64,000 nucleotides of DNA from Akkermansia massiliensis (GTDB lineage Bacteria; Verrucomicrobiota; Verrucomicrobiia; Verrucomicrobiales; Akkermansiaceae), in contig NZ_CP072036.1 in the NCBI RefSeq assembly GCF_018847375.1, positions 1,054,001 to 1,118,000 of the forward strand, written 5' to 3'. Position 1 is the first letter of the stretch, and each line of letters starts with the position of its first letter. Below, piece after piece: positions 51,953 through 61,870 of this stretch. Position numbers and translations under genes: made by a program. The notes below the pieces were generated by a model. It was given only the letters and a program-made list of their open reading frames with translations. It was not told the origin of the DNA and did not search any database.

Positions 51953-51980
51953 CTTTTTCCCCCTGCTCCCGAAGCCAGCA

Positions 51981-52008
51981 GGAGCGCCGCCAGCCTTTGC
52001 GGCGCTCC
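51981..52008 (+). terminator. Hairpin after the SGNH esterase gene
   Basis: GGAGCGCCGC (51981-51990) pairs perfectly with GCGGCGCTCC (51999-52008) over an eight-base loop; no T run follows. Confidence 0.5.
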
Positions 52009-52186
52009 GTGACCGGACCTGAACAGCCCGGGGATTTAACTGGAAGTTATGCCTTCCTCCCCCCAGCCGCCTTTCCTCTGCGCGCGTTGGAAATAACCGG
52101 AGTAAACAGGGCGAAATGGGGCAAACGGCTTAATAGCTTTTCTTTCCATGTCCAGGTGCTAGACTCCGCGCAAGGCATCTCCACCC

Positions 52187-53935
52187 ATGACAACCACACG
52201 CTCGGGATTTACCAAACTTGCAGCTATCTGCATTGCCATCCTTCTGGGGGCCGTCATCTGGGAGCTGGGGTGGCCCCTGACGCATGCGGAGCATGAATGG
52301 TCGCGCCTGATTGCGGCCGTCGCCACGCTGGGCCATTTGACGGGCGTGCTGGGCTCCTTCTTCCGGAAGGAGATCAACCACCCTTCCCTGAGGCTGCTGA
52401 TTTTCCAGATTATCTGCTGCCTGCTGATCTTCCTGCTGATCGCCAGGGAGCAGCAGGAGGACAGTTACATGAGGTTTACGGAGCTTTCCCGCCTGGTGAT
52501 TACGGCAGGGCTGATCGCCATCCCCACGCTGATGTCCCTGACCAGGATTTTTGAATGGCTGCTGGGCAAGCAGAAAAAAGGGCGCCCGCTGATGGCTCCC
52601 GCCATGCAGTTTGTGACCTCCCTGGGGGTGGTCATCCTGGCGGGCACCGGGCTGCTTCTGCTCCCCAATTCCACGTATCCCGGCATCACGCTGAGCTTTA
52701 CGGACGCCCTGTTCACCAGCACCAGCGCCGTGTGCGTCACCGGGCTGAACGCCGTGGACTTCGCCAGCACTTTCACCCCGCTGGGGGAAATGTTCACGCT
52801 TGCCCTCATCCAGATCGGCGGGTTCGGCATCATGACGTTCGCCTACTTCGTGGCCATGGTGGCGGGCCAGGGCTTTTCCCTGCGTGACCGCGTGCTGCTG
52901 ACGGACCTGCTGGACGAAGGGAACCTGGGGTCCGTGGTCTCCTTCATCACCACCATCGTAGTCAGCACGCTGTTCATTGAACTGTGCGGGGCCGTCCTCC
53001 TGTACTTTTCCTGGGAAGGAAAGGATATCAACCTGATGGGGGAACCCCTGTGGTGGCACTCCCTCTTCCACTCCGTTTCCGCCTTCTGCAACGCGGGTTT
53101 TTCCACGTTCCCGATGAATCTGATGGAGCCGGGCATCCGCCTGTGCTACAGCGGGCAGGCCGTCATCATGGCGCTGATCGTATGCGGCGGCCTGGGATTC
53201 GGCATTTACAAGGAAATCAACTCCCGCCTGGTCAACCGCTTTCTGGCCAAGCACCGCCGCCTGCGCATGCAGTGGACCCCGTATTTCAAACTGGTGATGA
53301 TCGCCACGGGCATTCTGCTGGCTGGGGGCGCCCTGTCCATTTTCGCCGTTTCCGCCCCCCACACTTCCGAACCGTTGGGGCAGCACCTCTGGAGCTGCCT
53401 TTTTGACAGCGTCACGGCCCGCACGGCGGGATTCAATATCAGCGACTACAGCCGCTACCTGCCCGCGGCCAGCCTCATCATGTGCGGCCTGATGGTGGTG
53501 GGCGGCAGCCCCGGCGGCACGGCGGGCGGCATGAGAACCACCACCTGCGCCATTGCGGGCGCGGAAATCCTGCGCATCCTCCGCGGCCGGGACCACGTGG
53601 AATTCTTCCACCGCCGCATTGACCAGCGCACCGTGGCGCGGTGCGTGATCACGGTGGTGGTCTCCTGCGCCTGGATCGGCTGTTTCACCATTCTTATTTG
53701 CAGCCTGGAGCCCGCCATGAGCTCACTGGATATCTTCTTTGAAAACTGCAGCGCTTTTGCTACGGTAGGCGTGTCGCGGGGAATCACGCCCAATCTGAGC
53801 GACCCTTCCAAGTATCTTCTCATCATCAACATGCTCGCCGGCCGCGTGGGGCTTTTCGCCTTCCTCATCGCGCTGGCCGGCACCCCTACCCCGCGGCATT
53901 ACCGCTATCCATCCGTCAAAATTCCGTTAACCTGA
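52187..53935 (+). CDS. trkH: Trk/Ktr-type potassium transporter, membrane subunit
   Basis: The 582-residue integral membrane protein carries the four pore loops of the TrkH/KtrB superfamily (SAVCVTGLNAVDF, SAFCNAGFSTF, ARTAGFNISDY, SAFATVGVSRGITP) with a central conserved Gly in each. An additional N-terminal region of three membrane helices (about residues 10-100) is not part of KtrB and makes it longer than that family. It transports K+, probably with Na+ or H+. It is followed 10 bases later by the regulatory subunit gene. Confidence 0.9.
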   Translation: MTTTRSGFTKLAAICIAILLGAVIWELGWPLTHAEHEWSRLIAAVATLGHLTGVLGSFFRKEINHPSLRLLIFQIICCLLIFLLIAREQQEDSYMRFTELSRLVITAGLIAIPTLMSLTRIFEWLLGKQKKGRPLMAPAMQFVTSLGVVILAGTGLLLLPNSTYPGITLSFTDALFTSTSAVCVTGLNAVDFASTFTPLGEMFTLALIQIGGFGIMTFAYFVAMVAGQGFSLRDRVLLTDLLDEGNLGSVVSFITTIVVSTLFIELCGAVLLYFSWEGKDINLMGEPLWWHSLFHSVSAFCNAGFSTFPMNLMEPGIRLCYSGQAVIMALIVCGGLGFGIYKEINSRLVNRFLAKHRRLRMQWTPYFKLVMIATGILLAGGALSIFAVSAPHTSEPLGQHLWSCLFDSVTARTAGFNISDYSRYLPAASLIMCGLMVVGGSPGGTAGGMRTTTCAIAGAEILRILRGRDHVEFFHRRIDQRTVARCVITVVVSCAWIGCFTILICSLEPAMSSLDIFFENCSAFATVGVSRGITPNLSDPSKYLLIINMLAGRVGLFAFLIALAGTPTPRHYRYPSVKIPLT

Positions 53936-53945
53936 ACATACCATC

Positions 53946-54650
53946 ATGAGATATACCGTTATCGGCCTGGGCCAGTTTGGACAGGAGCTCTGCACGGAGC
54001 TTTCCGCCCGCAACATTGAAGTAGTGGCCGTCGCCTCCACGGATGAAGAACTGGAGCAGATCAAGGACCTGGTGACTTACGCCGTGGTAACGGATTATAC
54101 CAATCCGGCCGCCCTGCGGGAACTGGAGCTGGACGACCAGTCCGCCGTCATCGTCGCCATCGGGGACAGCTTTGAAGAAAACCTCCTCGTCGTCACGCAC
54201 CTCCAGAAAATGGGCGTGCGCTACATCTACGCCCGCGTGATGAGCCCGGTGCACGAGCACATTTTAAGCCAAATGAACGTGTACGCGCTCATCAACCTGT
54301 CGCGCGTGGCCTCCAAGCAACTCGCCAGCCAGCTGGAATCCCCGGAATTCCTGCGCGTCTCCCCCATGGATGAGAACCACAGCATCGTGGAAATAGCCGT
54401 GCCGCGCATCTGGGTGGGCAAACGCCTCCGGGACGTGGGCCTGCGCACGGAGCACCATCTCAACCTGCTCACCATCCGCCGCGGAGAAGCCCAGACCCCG
54501 CAGGGGCGCCGGGAAATTCTTTCCATCCCGCGCATTCCCGTCATTGGCACCCCTTCCCCGGACCTCGTCTTTGAAGACCACGACATCCTGATCCTGTTCG
54601 GCAAGGAGACGAACCTGATTGAATTCGCCCAGTTGTCCAAGGGCCTGTAA
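53946..54650 (+). CDS. trkA: Potassium uptake regulator, TrkA/KtrA type
   Basis: The 234-residue cytoplasmic protein has one RCK_N domain (RYTVIGLGQFGQELCTEL, the nucleotide-binding GxGxxG) and one RCK_C domain (residues about 140-225). E. coli TrkA has two such modules, so this is KtrA-like. It binds adenine nucleotides and gates the transporter encoded just upstream. Convergent with the HrpA-like gene. Confidence 0.9.
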   Translation: MRYTVIGLGQFGQELCTELSARNIEVVAVASTDEELEQIKDLVTYAVVTDYTNPAALRELELDDQSAVIVAIGDSFEENLLVVTHLQKMGVRYIYARVMSPVHEHILSQMNVYALINLSRVASKQLASQLESPEFLRVSPMDENHSIVEIAVPRIWVGKRLRDVGLRTEHHLNLLTIRRGEAQTPQGRREILSIPRIPVIGTPSPDLVFEDHDILILFGKETNLIEFAQLSKGL

Positions 54651-54683
54651 ACCCGGACCAGTCCCATTCCGGAAACCGGGCTT

Positions 54684-57600
54684 TCAGGACAGCTCTTCAA
54701 AAGCGGTCATCAAGCGCTTTTCAGAGATACGGCCCTTGACGGAGATAGCGGGGGCGAAGACGGCCAGGCGGTATTCTTCCAGCAGATAGCCGTACTGCGT
54801 CCAGCGCGGGTCGCCGTCATGTTCCGGCAGGGCCTGATGCCAGGGGAGGTACACGCGTTCAAAGAGGTCCAGGCGTTCCAGCTCCCTGGCCAGGGGCTGC
54901 TGGCCGATGCGCCTGATGCGTTCCGCGATGCCCTGCATGTACCGTTTCAGGTCCGGCAGGCGTTCCGCTCCATGCGCCCACAGGAAGCGGGAGCGGAGCA
55001 GCCAGTCAAGCTGGCGCCGGAGATCAGCCGTGATGCGCTCCGTATGGCGCACGCCCTGCTGCGCGGCCATAAAGTCCCTGGCGGCATGCTCCGTGGCCGC
55101 TATCAACTCCCAGACGTCCGCCACGCTGTGGGCGGCGTCAAAGAGGTTCTGGCGCAGGCTCATTTCCGCAGCGGCGAATTGTTCCGCCGTGCGCGGGAGG
55201 GGGCGGCCCATGGCGATCTCCGCGGAGACGTCCACCAGGTCGTCCGCATTGGTGGACGGGTCCCTGCCCAGCATGTGCAGGGAAAGCTTCCCTTCCAGTT
55301 TCAGCGGGAATTTCTTGCGGAGGTGGTTGAGCTGGTCCGTCTGGCGCAGGCGCATGAAGCGCAGGCAGCCTCTCCGGTGGGCTTCTTCCGCGCGCAGTTC
55401 ATCCTCAAAAACGCGGACGCCTACAGACGGGCCTTCATCCACCAGGGCTACGTAACCCGGCCTTCCCGCCACGTCCACCGTGCGCTCCAAATCTCCGCAG
55501 GTCCATTCCTTCATTCCGGTTACGGATACGATGTCCGCCGCTGTTTCCCGGAACCGGCGGGAGAGCTTTTTGCCCAGCCGCGCATTCAGCTCCGCAACGT
55601 CCGTACCCATGGCAAGCTCTTCTCCTTCGTCGTCGCAGACCCAGATTTTCGTGACCAGCTCCGCCGGAATGCGGTTCATGTCAAAGAAGGAGGGAGCGCA
55701 GAAACGCCCGGTTTCCGCTTCCACGAATTCCGCCAGCTTCTGCGCCAGCGGCCCGTCCGGATCCAGGCCATGCCGCAGCTCTGCGAAGTATGCGGCCTTC
55801 TGGCTGATGGGCTGGAGAAAGACGCGCAGGTCCTTGGGAAGGGTGCGCAGCAGGCATTCCGCCCGCTGGGCCAAATGGCCCGGGACGCCCCATTCCGGCA
55901 GCCATTCCGGCACGTCCGGCAACTGGTCGATATGGACGCCCAGCGTCACGCCGTCATCTTCCGCGCCGGGGTCATTCTGGTAATACACGGCGTATTCCGC
56001 GCCGCCGCAGGAAATTTCATCCGGAAAGCCGTCCAGAAGGTCCCTGCCCCAGAAATCATACATGGCCTCCTGCGGCGGAACGTGCAGGGCTTCCGGGTTG
56101 TCTTTTTCCATGCTTCCGGCCCAGCGCAGAAAGGCCCTGGCCGTGCAACAGTCCTGCGGAATGAGCCTGTCAAAGAATTCAAAAACGCCTTCCTCGCACC
56201 AGACCTGGTCCGGGCGGCGCAGCTTCAGTTCTATCTGCCGCACTTCCTCCCGGAGCGTTTCCAGATGCCTGATGCATCCGGGTTTCGTACGGAAACCGCC
56301 GCCCAGCAGCCCTTCACGGATCATGATTTCCCGCGCATGGGCGGGATTGATGCGGCCATAGTGCACGCGCCTGTTGTCAATGATGCGCAGACCGCCGCAC
56401 ACCACGCGCTCCACGGCGTAAACCGCGCCCTGCTCTTTGTCCCACCGGGCTCCGGAATAATGGGATTCACAGAGATGGGGAGCCACCTGTTCCACCCATT
56501 CCGGCTCCAGCCGGGCGGCGCGGCGCATCCACAGGCGCGTGGTGTCCACCAGCTCCACGCCCATCACCCATTCGCTCCGCTTCTTGCGGCGGAACAGGCC
56601 GGAACCGGGAAAGATGCCGAAAGAGCGTCCCCCGGCGCCGCGGTATTCCCGGTTGTCCGCATCCCAGAGGCCGAACTGGCGCGGAACGCCCGCCAGGATG
56701 CTCCGGTGAATCATGGCGAAGGAAGCCTGCCGTTCCACTTCCGCCTCCAGGGGGGGGATCCTGCATTTCAAGGTCTCCTTCAGCAGCCGGGAAAGGTCTT
56801 CCCACAGGTTGAACCATTCCATCATGCGGTTGAAATTGAGGAAGTTTTTCCCGCACCATTTCCGGAGCTGGTTTTTGTGCCAGCGCCGGCCTTCCCGGAA
56901 CTGCCACGCAGCCTTCCACAGTTTGAGCAGGGACAGGAAATCGCTGTCTTCATCCTTCCACTGCGCGTGGGCCTGGTCCGCCTTCTGCGCGGCATCCGCC
57001 GGACGTTCCCGGGGATCCATGATGCCCAGGCCGGCCACAATCACCAGCATCTCCGGCAAGGCCTGTTCATGCTGCGCTTCCAGCAGCATGCGGCCCAGCC
57101 GCGGGTCAATGGGCAGCCGCGCCAGCTTCCTGCCCACGGGCGTGAGCTGCCGGGCCTTGTCCAGGGCGCCGATTTCCCGCAGGGTGCGGTAGCCCTCCGT
57201 GACCAGCTTGGAGGAAGGAGGGTCCGGAAGGGGGAATTCCGGCATTTCCGGAAGACCCAGGTCCTTCATCCGGAGAAGAGCCCCGGCCAGCGCGCTGCGC
57301 CTGATTTCCGGGTCCGTGAAGTCCGGCCTGTCCTCCCAGTCCTCCTCACTGTACAGGCGGATGCAGACGCCCTCGCACACGCGGCCGCAGCGGCCAGCAC
57401 GCTGGCGCGCGCTGGCCTTGGAGACGGGTTCTATCTGAAGCCGCTGCACCTGCCGCGCCGGACTGTAGCGGCTGACGCGCGCCAGGCCGGAGTCAATGAC
57501 GTAAATGATGCCGGGAATGGTCAGGGATGTTTCCGCCACGTTGGTCGCCAGCACGATGCGGCGGCAGCCGCGTTCCGGATGAAAAATCCTTTGCTGGTCT

Positions 57601-58373
57601 CCAAGGCCCAGCCTGGCAAAGAGGGGGAGGATGCGCGTATTCCTCAAATTCCGGCCTTCCAGCTTTTCCGCCACTTCACGTATTTCACGCTCTCCGGGGA
57701 GGAAGACGAGCACGTCCCCGCGGTCGTCCAGGGTGTCCAGCCAGTCCACGGCGCGCGCCACATGGGCGGGGAGCTCTTCATCATCACGCAGAGGCGGCAG
57801 GTAATGAAGGTCCACCGGATAGGTACGGCCTTCCACCTGGACGATGGGGGCGCCCCCGAAGAACTCGGAAAAGCCACCCGCATCCAGCGTAGCGGAGCTG
57901 ATGACCAGCCGCAGATCCTTCCGCCTGTCCAGCAGAAGCTTCAGGTAGCCCAGCAGAAAGTCGATGTTGAGGCTGCGTTCATGGGCTTCATCCAGAATCA
58001 GGGTATGATACTGGCGCAGGTCCGGATCATGCTGCGTTTCCGCCAGCAGAATGCCGTCCGTCATGAACTTCAACCGCGTATCCGGCCCGGCTTTTTCCTC
58101 AAAGCGCACCTGGTAGCCCACCAGGCCGCCCAGTTCGCAATTCAGTTCTTCCGCCACACGGCGGGAAACGGAAGCCGCGGCCAGCCTTCTGGGCTGGGTG
58201 CACCCCACCCTGCCCCGCGCCTCCCCGGCAAGCTCCATGGCCATTTTGGGAAGCTGGGTGGTCTTGCCGGACCCGGTTTCACCCACCACCACAATGACCT
58301 GATGCTCCCGCATCGCCGCCAGAATGTCGTCCCGGCGGCGGGAAATGGGGAGGTCCGGATAAGTGATGTTCAT
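54684..58373 (-). CDS. hrpA: HrpA-like DEAH-box ATP-dependent RNA helicase
   Basis: The 1229-residue protein from the ATG at 58373 has Walker A GETGSGKTTQL (residues 31-41), DEAH in TLILDEAHERSLNID, motif III SSAT, motif VI QRAGRCGRVCEG, then HA2 and OB regions and a long C-terminal DUF3418-type region. HrpA acts on mRNA and on stalled ribosomes. The start at 58400 would run through the terminator of ilvN and is less likely. Near-family-length; convergent with trkA. Confidence 0.93.
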   Translation of the reverse strand: MNITYPDLPISRRRDDILAAMREHQVIVVVGETGSGKTTQLPKMAMELAGEARGRVGCTQPRRLAAASVSRRVAEELNCELGGLVGYQVRFEEKAGPDTRLKFMTDGILLAETQHDPDLRQYHTLILDEAHERSLNIDFLLGYLKLLLDRRKDLRLVISSATLDAGGFSEFFGGAPIVQVEGRTYPVDLHYLPPLRDDEELPAHVARAVDWLDTLDDRGDVLVFLPGEREIREVAEKLEGRNLRNTRILPLFARLGLGDQQRIFHPERGCRRIVLATNVAETSLTIPGIIYVIDSGLARVSRYSPARQVQRLQIEPVSKASARQRAGRCGRVCEGVCIRLYSEEDWEDRPDFTDPEIRRSALAGALLRMKDLGLPEMPEFPLPDPPSSKLVTEGYRTLREIGALDKARQLTPVGRKLARLPIDPRLGRMLLEAQHEQALPEMLVIVAGLGIMDPRERPADAAQKADQAHAQWKDEDSDFLSLLKLWKAAWQFREGRRWHKNQLRKWCGKNFLNFNRMMEWFNLWEDLSRLLKETLKCRIPPLEAEVERQASFAMIHRSILAGVPRQFGLWDADNREYRGAGGRSFGIFPGSGLFRRKKRSEWVMGVELVDTTRLWMRRAARLEPEWVEQVAPHLCESHYSGARWDKEQGAVYAVERVVCGGLRIIDNRRVHYGRINPAHAREIMIREGLLGGGFRTKPGCIRHLETLREEVRQIELKLRRPDQVWCEEGVFEFFDRLIPQDCCTARAFLRWAGSMEKDNPEALHVPPQEAMYDFWGRDLLDGFPDEISCGGAEYAVYYQNDPGAEDDGVTLGVHIDQLPDVPEWLPEWGVPGHLAQRAECLLRTLPKDLRVFLQPISQKAAYFAELRHGLDPDGPLAQKLAEFVEAETGRFCAPSFFDMNRIPAELVTKIWVCDDEGEELAMGTDVAELNARLGKKLSRRFRETAADIVSVTGMKEWTCGDLERTVDVAGRPGYVALVDEGPSVGVRVFEDELRAEEAHRRGCLRFMRLRQTDQLNHLRKKFPLKLEGKLSLHMLGRDPSTNADDLVDVSAEIAMGRPLPRTAEQFAAAEMSLRQNLFDAAHSVADVWELIAATEHAARDFMAAQQGVRHTERITADLRRQLDWLLRSRFLWAHGAERLPDLKRYMQGIAERIRRIGQQPLARELERLDLFERVYLPWHQALPEHDGDPRWTQYGYLLEEYRLAVFAPAISVKGRISEKRLMTAFEELS

Positions 58374-58385
58374 GATGGAGGGGAG

Positions 58386-58417
58386 AAAAAAACCCTGCAA
58401 GAACGTCCTGCAGGGTT
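58386..58417 (-). terminator. Terminator of ilvN
   Basis: On the minus strand AACCCTGCA (58417-58409) pairs with TGCAGGGTT (58399-58391), followed by seven T. It ends ilvN transcription before the helicase gene. Confidence 0.85.
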
Positions 58418-58442
58418 GATGGAAAAGCCGGAAAGGATTTCT

Positions 58443-58925
58443 TTACTGCCGGGGTTTGGGAAGGGCGATGCGGCCGCTCCGGGTCAGCATCTGCACGTCG
58501 TAATCCTCAATGAGAGACAGGAAGCGGTCAATCTTGTGCTCACCGCCCGTCACTTCAATGGTCAGGGCGTCCCGCGTGACGTCCACGATGCTGGCGCCCA
58601 GGATCTGGCAGAATTCAATGACTTCATGCCGCGAAGCGGAATCCACGCCGATGCGGGTCAATACCGTCTCCCGGTACACGTTGTCCGTGTTGCGGAAATC
58701 CACTACTTCCACCGTGTTGACGAGTTTTTCCAGATGCTTGATGATCTGGTCCAGAACATCCTCCTTTTCGCGTACGACGATGGTCATCCGTGAAAAGCGC
58801 GGGTCCTGGCTAGGGGCAACGTTCAACGAATGAATATTGTAGCCCCGTCCACTGAACAAACCGGCAATGCGGGCAAGCACGCCAAATTTGTTTTCAACAA
58901 GTACGGAGATAGTATGACGAGTCAT
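58443..58925 (-). CDS. ilvN: Acetolactate synthase regulatory subunit
   Basis: The 160-residue protein has an N-terminal ACT domain (HTISVLVENKFGVLARIAGL then SGRGYNIHSLNV) and a C-terminal ALS-regulatory half. It confers valine feedback control on the catalytic subunit of branched-chain amino acid synthesis. The catalytic gene is not in the window. Could equally be called ilvH. Confidence 0.92.
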   Translation of the reverse strand: MTRHTISVLVENKFGVLARIAGLFSGRGYNIHSLNVAPSQDPRFSRMTIVVREKEDVLDQIIKHLEKLVNTVEVVDFRNTDNVYRETVLTRIGVDSASRHEVIEFCQILGASIVDVTRDALTIEVTGGEHKIDRFLSLIEDYDVQMLTRSGRIALPKPRQ

Positions 58926-59049
58926 AAGTTTAATTTCTTAAAGGTGATGCATTATAGGCGCTTTTGACTGCCAGTCAAGCCCGCGGCATAAGGATGCCGG
59001 AAAACGCTTCTCCGGATGCGGTCTTCCGCAGACGCCGCACAGGCGGAAT

Positions 59050-60552
59050 TCAAAGCTCCCGCGGCATGATGGCGTTGCTCTTCGTCGCCGTGGGAATGCG
59101 GGGCAGCAGCGTCTTTTCGGAAACCGGGCGGGCATCCACTTTCACGTTGAACTGCTGCCCGTCACGGGAAACGGTCAGCAGGGCCGGCCCCTCCCTCAAA
59201 GCCCTGACCAGTGCATCCATAGTGCTGACGCTCTGATGATTCACGGCAAAGACCATGTCCCCGGCCTGGAGGATCTGCCCCACGGATTTCTTCGGATTCA
59301 CCTGGATGACCAGCAATCCCCGCGCGCCGATGGACTGTTCCTCAGCGGTGAGTTCACGCAGGTGCATGCCCACTCCTTCCATAAAGTCCTCCCACGGAGA
59401 AGGAACGTTCTTTAAAATGCTGTCCCCCACTTTCAGGGTGACGTTCATTTTTTGTCCCTTGCGCCAGATTTTCAGCCGGAATTTGTCGCCGATGGAAAGA
59501 TTTTCAATGTGGTCCTTCACATCCTTGTCGGTCTGGATGGGAACTTCATTGAAGCTCAGCATCACGTCTCCCGTCTGAAGGCCCGCCTGCTCCGCCGGGG
59601 AACCGGGCTTCACGATGTTGACTACTGCGCCGCCTGCTTCATGGTAGTCCAGGAAACTGCGGAGCGGGGGAGTATTGCGCACAATGTCCAGCCCCAGGTA
59701 TCCTCTCATGGGGCGTCCATGCCTGCAAATCTGCTCAAAGCTGTGCACCACCAGATTGGAGGGAATGGCAAAGCCAATGCCAGCGTAGTTTTTCTCCACA
59801 TTGGGAAGCACCGATTTGTTGATGCCGATGATTTCACCGCGGATGTTGATGAGAGGCCCTCCGGAATTGCCGGGAAAGATGCTGGCATCCGTCTGGATCA
59901 GGTCCAGGCCGGAATCCACCAGCTTGCGTTCACGGGCGCTGATGATGCCGCGGGAAACCGTCGTCCCCAGTCCATAGGGGTTGCCGCAGGCCAGGACGAT
60001 CATGCCGGGTGCAATCTCGTCACTGTTGCCGAACGGAAGAGGCGTGAAGGCCATCGGGTTTTCCACCTGCAGCACGGCGATGTCCAGCTCCGGATCCACC
60101 CCTACCAGGCGCACGGAAACGCTTTTCCCGTTGCTCAGCGTGACGCGCAGCGCATGCTTGTTCTGAATGACATGGTAGGCGGTAATGATATGCCCCTCTT
60201 CCGTGACGATGACGCCGGAACCCAGGCCATGGACCGCCAGCCTTTTTTCAATCATGGATTCGCCGTCTTCGGAAGGCTGCGGCACGCTGGTCACGCCCGT
60301 GGTGTCTATGCTGACCAGCACCCGTTCCACCAGCCGGGCGACGCGTGAATATTCTTCATTGAGCTGGTGCAGGATGGGAACGTCCTCCTCTTTGAGTTCG
60401 GACTGCTGCGCCATCGTAAACACCTCAGACCGGAAGGAAACGTTCTTCTCCGTAACGCGGCTGTTCCACCTCCAATAGGCAACGGAGACGACGGTCATCA
60501 TAACCGTCATCATGATGACAAGTAAAGCCCGTGTCCATATAGTCGATCTCAT
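59050..60552 (-). CDS. HtrA/DegP-like periplasmic serine protease
   Basis: The 500-residue protein is anchored by one N-terminal membrane segment (ALLVIMMTVMMTVVSVAYW). A trypsin-like domain follows with catalytic His127 in IITAYHVIQ, Asp157 in PELDIAVL and Ser230 in FPGNSGGPL. Two PDZ domains end the protein (VVNIVKPGSPAEQAGLQTGD and QVNPKKSVGQILQAGDMVFA). It degrades or refolds damaged envelope proteins. Stands alone, divergent from holA. Confidence 0.9.
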   Translation of the reverse strand: MRSTIWTRALLVIMMTVMMTVVSVAYWRWNSRVTEKNVSFRSEVFTMAQQSELKEEDVPILHQLNEEYSRVARLVERVLVSIDTTGVTSVPQPSEDGESMIEKRLAVHGLGSGVIVTEEGHIITAYHVIQNKHALRVTLSNGKSVSVRLVGVDPELDIAVLQVENPMAFTPLPFGNSDEIAPGMIVLACGNPYGLGTTVSRGIISARERKLVDSGLDLIQTDASIFPGNSGGPLINIRGEIIGINKSVLPNVEKNYAGIGFAIPSNLVVHSFEQICRHGRPMRGYLGLDIVRNTPPLRSFLDYHEAGGAVVNIVKPGSPAEQAGLQTGDVMLSFNEVPIQTDKDVKDHIENLSIGDKFRLKIWRKGQKMNVTLKVGDSILKNVPSPWEDFMEGVGMHLRELTAEEQSIGARGLLVIQVNPKKSVGQILQAGDMVFAVNHQSVSTMDALVRALREGPALLTVSRDGQQFNVKVDARPVSEKTLLPRIPTATKSNAIMPREL

Positions 60553-60739
60553 GGAAATGCCCTGCCGTAGTAACGATCAAACGGTTTGCGGCTTGATCAC
60601 GAGGAGATGCCTGAAAAATGGACCTGGAAGACTCCAGCCGCTTTTTGACATTCCGGTTCTATTGATACTATTTAAGCCTATTCTCTTCAAATGAAAAAAC
60701 TTTCAAATGACAAATACGTCTTTTAACGAGGCATATTTT

Positions 60740-61870
60740 ATGATACCGTATGGGTACGGTTTTATGGGTACCAGCACTTTACAACAACAAGCCATTCACC
60801 TCGTTTTCGGTACGGACGAAGGAATGGTGCGTGAAAAGGCTTCCGGCATCTTTGCCGCCCTGACGGAAGGCACGAATGAATTTTCCCATGAAATCCTGGA
60901 AGCGGCCTGCGGCGATTCCGATGAAGCGGACCAGGTGACGCGCCAGGTCATGGAAGCCCTGCGCACGCTGCCGTTTTTTCCGGGCCGCAAGGTGGTCTGG
61001 ATGAAGAACTGCAATTTTCTGGGGGATTCCGTCACGGGGCGTTCCTCCACCACGGAAGCGGCTCTGGACTCTCTCAGGCATCTGCTGGAAGGGGGACTGG
61101 GACCGGACGTCCTGCTGCTCATCTCCGCCACCGAATTTGACAAGCGCCGTTCCTTTAACAAATTCCTGCTCCAATCCTCCGCCGCGGAGGAACTGAACAA
61201 GCCGGACATCACCAAGGCCGGCTGGGAAGGCAGCCTGATGCCCCTTATCAACAAGGAGGCAGGCGCGCGGGGCATGAACTTCGATTCCGCCGCTCTGGAG
61301 TTATTCATTCACCGCGTCAGCGAATCCTCCCGCCAGATTATTTCCGAAATTGAAAAACTGGATCTTTATCTGGGCGCGGACAGGCGCACCGTGATGCCGG
61401 AGGATGTGGAGCGCATGGTTCCGCTGACGCGCACGGGCGTTATTTTTGAAATTTCACGTGCTCTGGAAAACAAGAAGAGCGATGCGGCCATCTCCCTGAT
61501 TGACTTTCAACTGGAACGCGGTGAAAACGCCGTCACGATCATGCGCGCAGCGTTCATCCCCACGCTGAGAAATCTGCTGGCCGCCAGGCTTTTATGTGAC
61601 GCGTTCAATCTGAAGCCCACCAACTTCAAGGAATTTACGGCCCGCATCTCCTCCCTGCCCTCCTATGCCGCCGCGCTGATTCCCCTGAAAAAAGACGGCA
61701 CTCCCAATGCGTACCCGCTTTTCCTGGCGGCGCAGAACGCTTCCAAATTCAAGACGGAACGGTTGAAGCAGACTTTAAAGGAATGCATGAAGGCGGACAA
61801 GGCCCTGGTATCTTCTTCGCTTGATCCGCGGCTGATTCTGCACCGTCTTGCCATTTGCTCCGCATCCTGA
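60740..61870 (+). CDS. holA: DNA polymerase III subunit delta
   Basis: The 376-residue clamp-loader subunit shows [14 protein letters not shown] near the N-terminus, the [20 protein letters not shown] segment, [20 protein letters not shown] of the middle, and the C-terminal collar region. The ATG at 60740 is chosen because GAGG lies nine bases upstream; an ATG at 60707 adds 11 residues. The stop TGA shares one base with the mnmG start (TGATG), coupling the two. Confidence 0.88.
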   Translation: MIPYGYGFMGTSTLQQQAIHLVFGTDEGMVREKASGIFAALTEGTNEFSHEILEAACGDSDEADQVTRQVMEALRTLPFFPGRKVVWMKNCNFLGDSVTGRSSTTEAALDSLRHLLEGGLGPDVLLLISATEFDKRRSFNKFLLQSSAAEELNKPDITKAGWEGSLMPLINKEAGARGMNFDSAALELFIHRVSESSRQIISEIEKLDLYLGADRRTVMPEDVERMVPLTRTGVIFEISRALENKKSDAAISLIDFQLERGENAVTIMRAAFIPTLRNLLAARLLCDAFNLKPTNFKEFTARISSLPSYAAALIPLKKDGTPNAYPLFLAAQNASKFKTERLKQTLKECMKADKALVSSSLDPRLILHRLAICSAS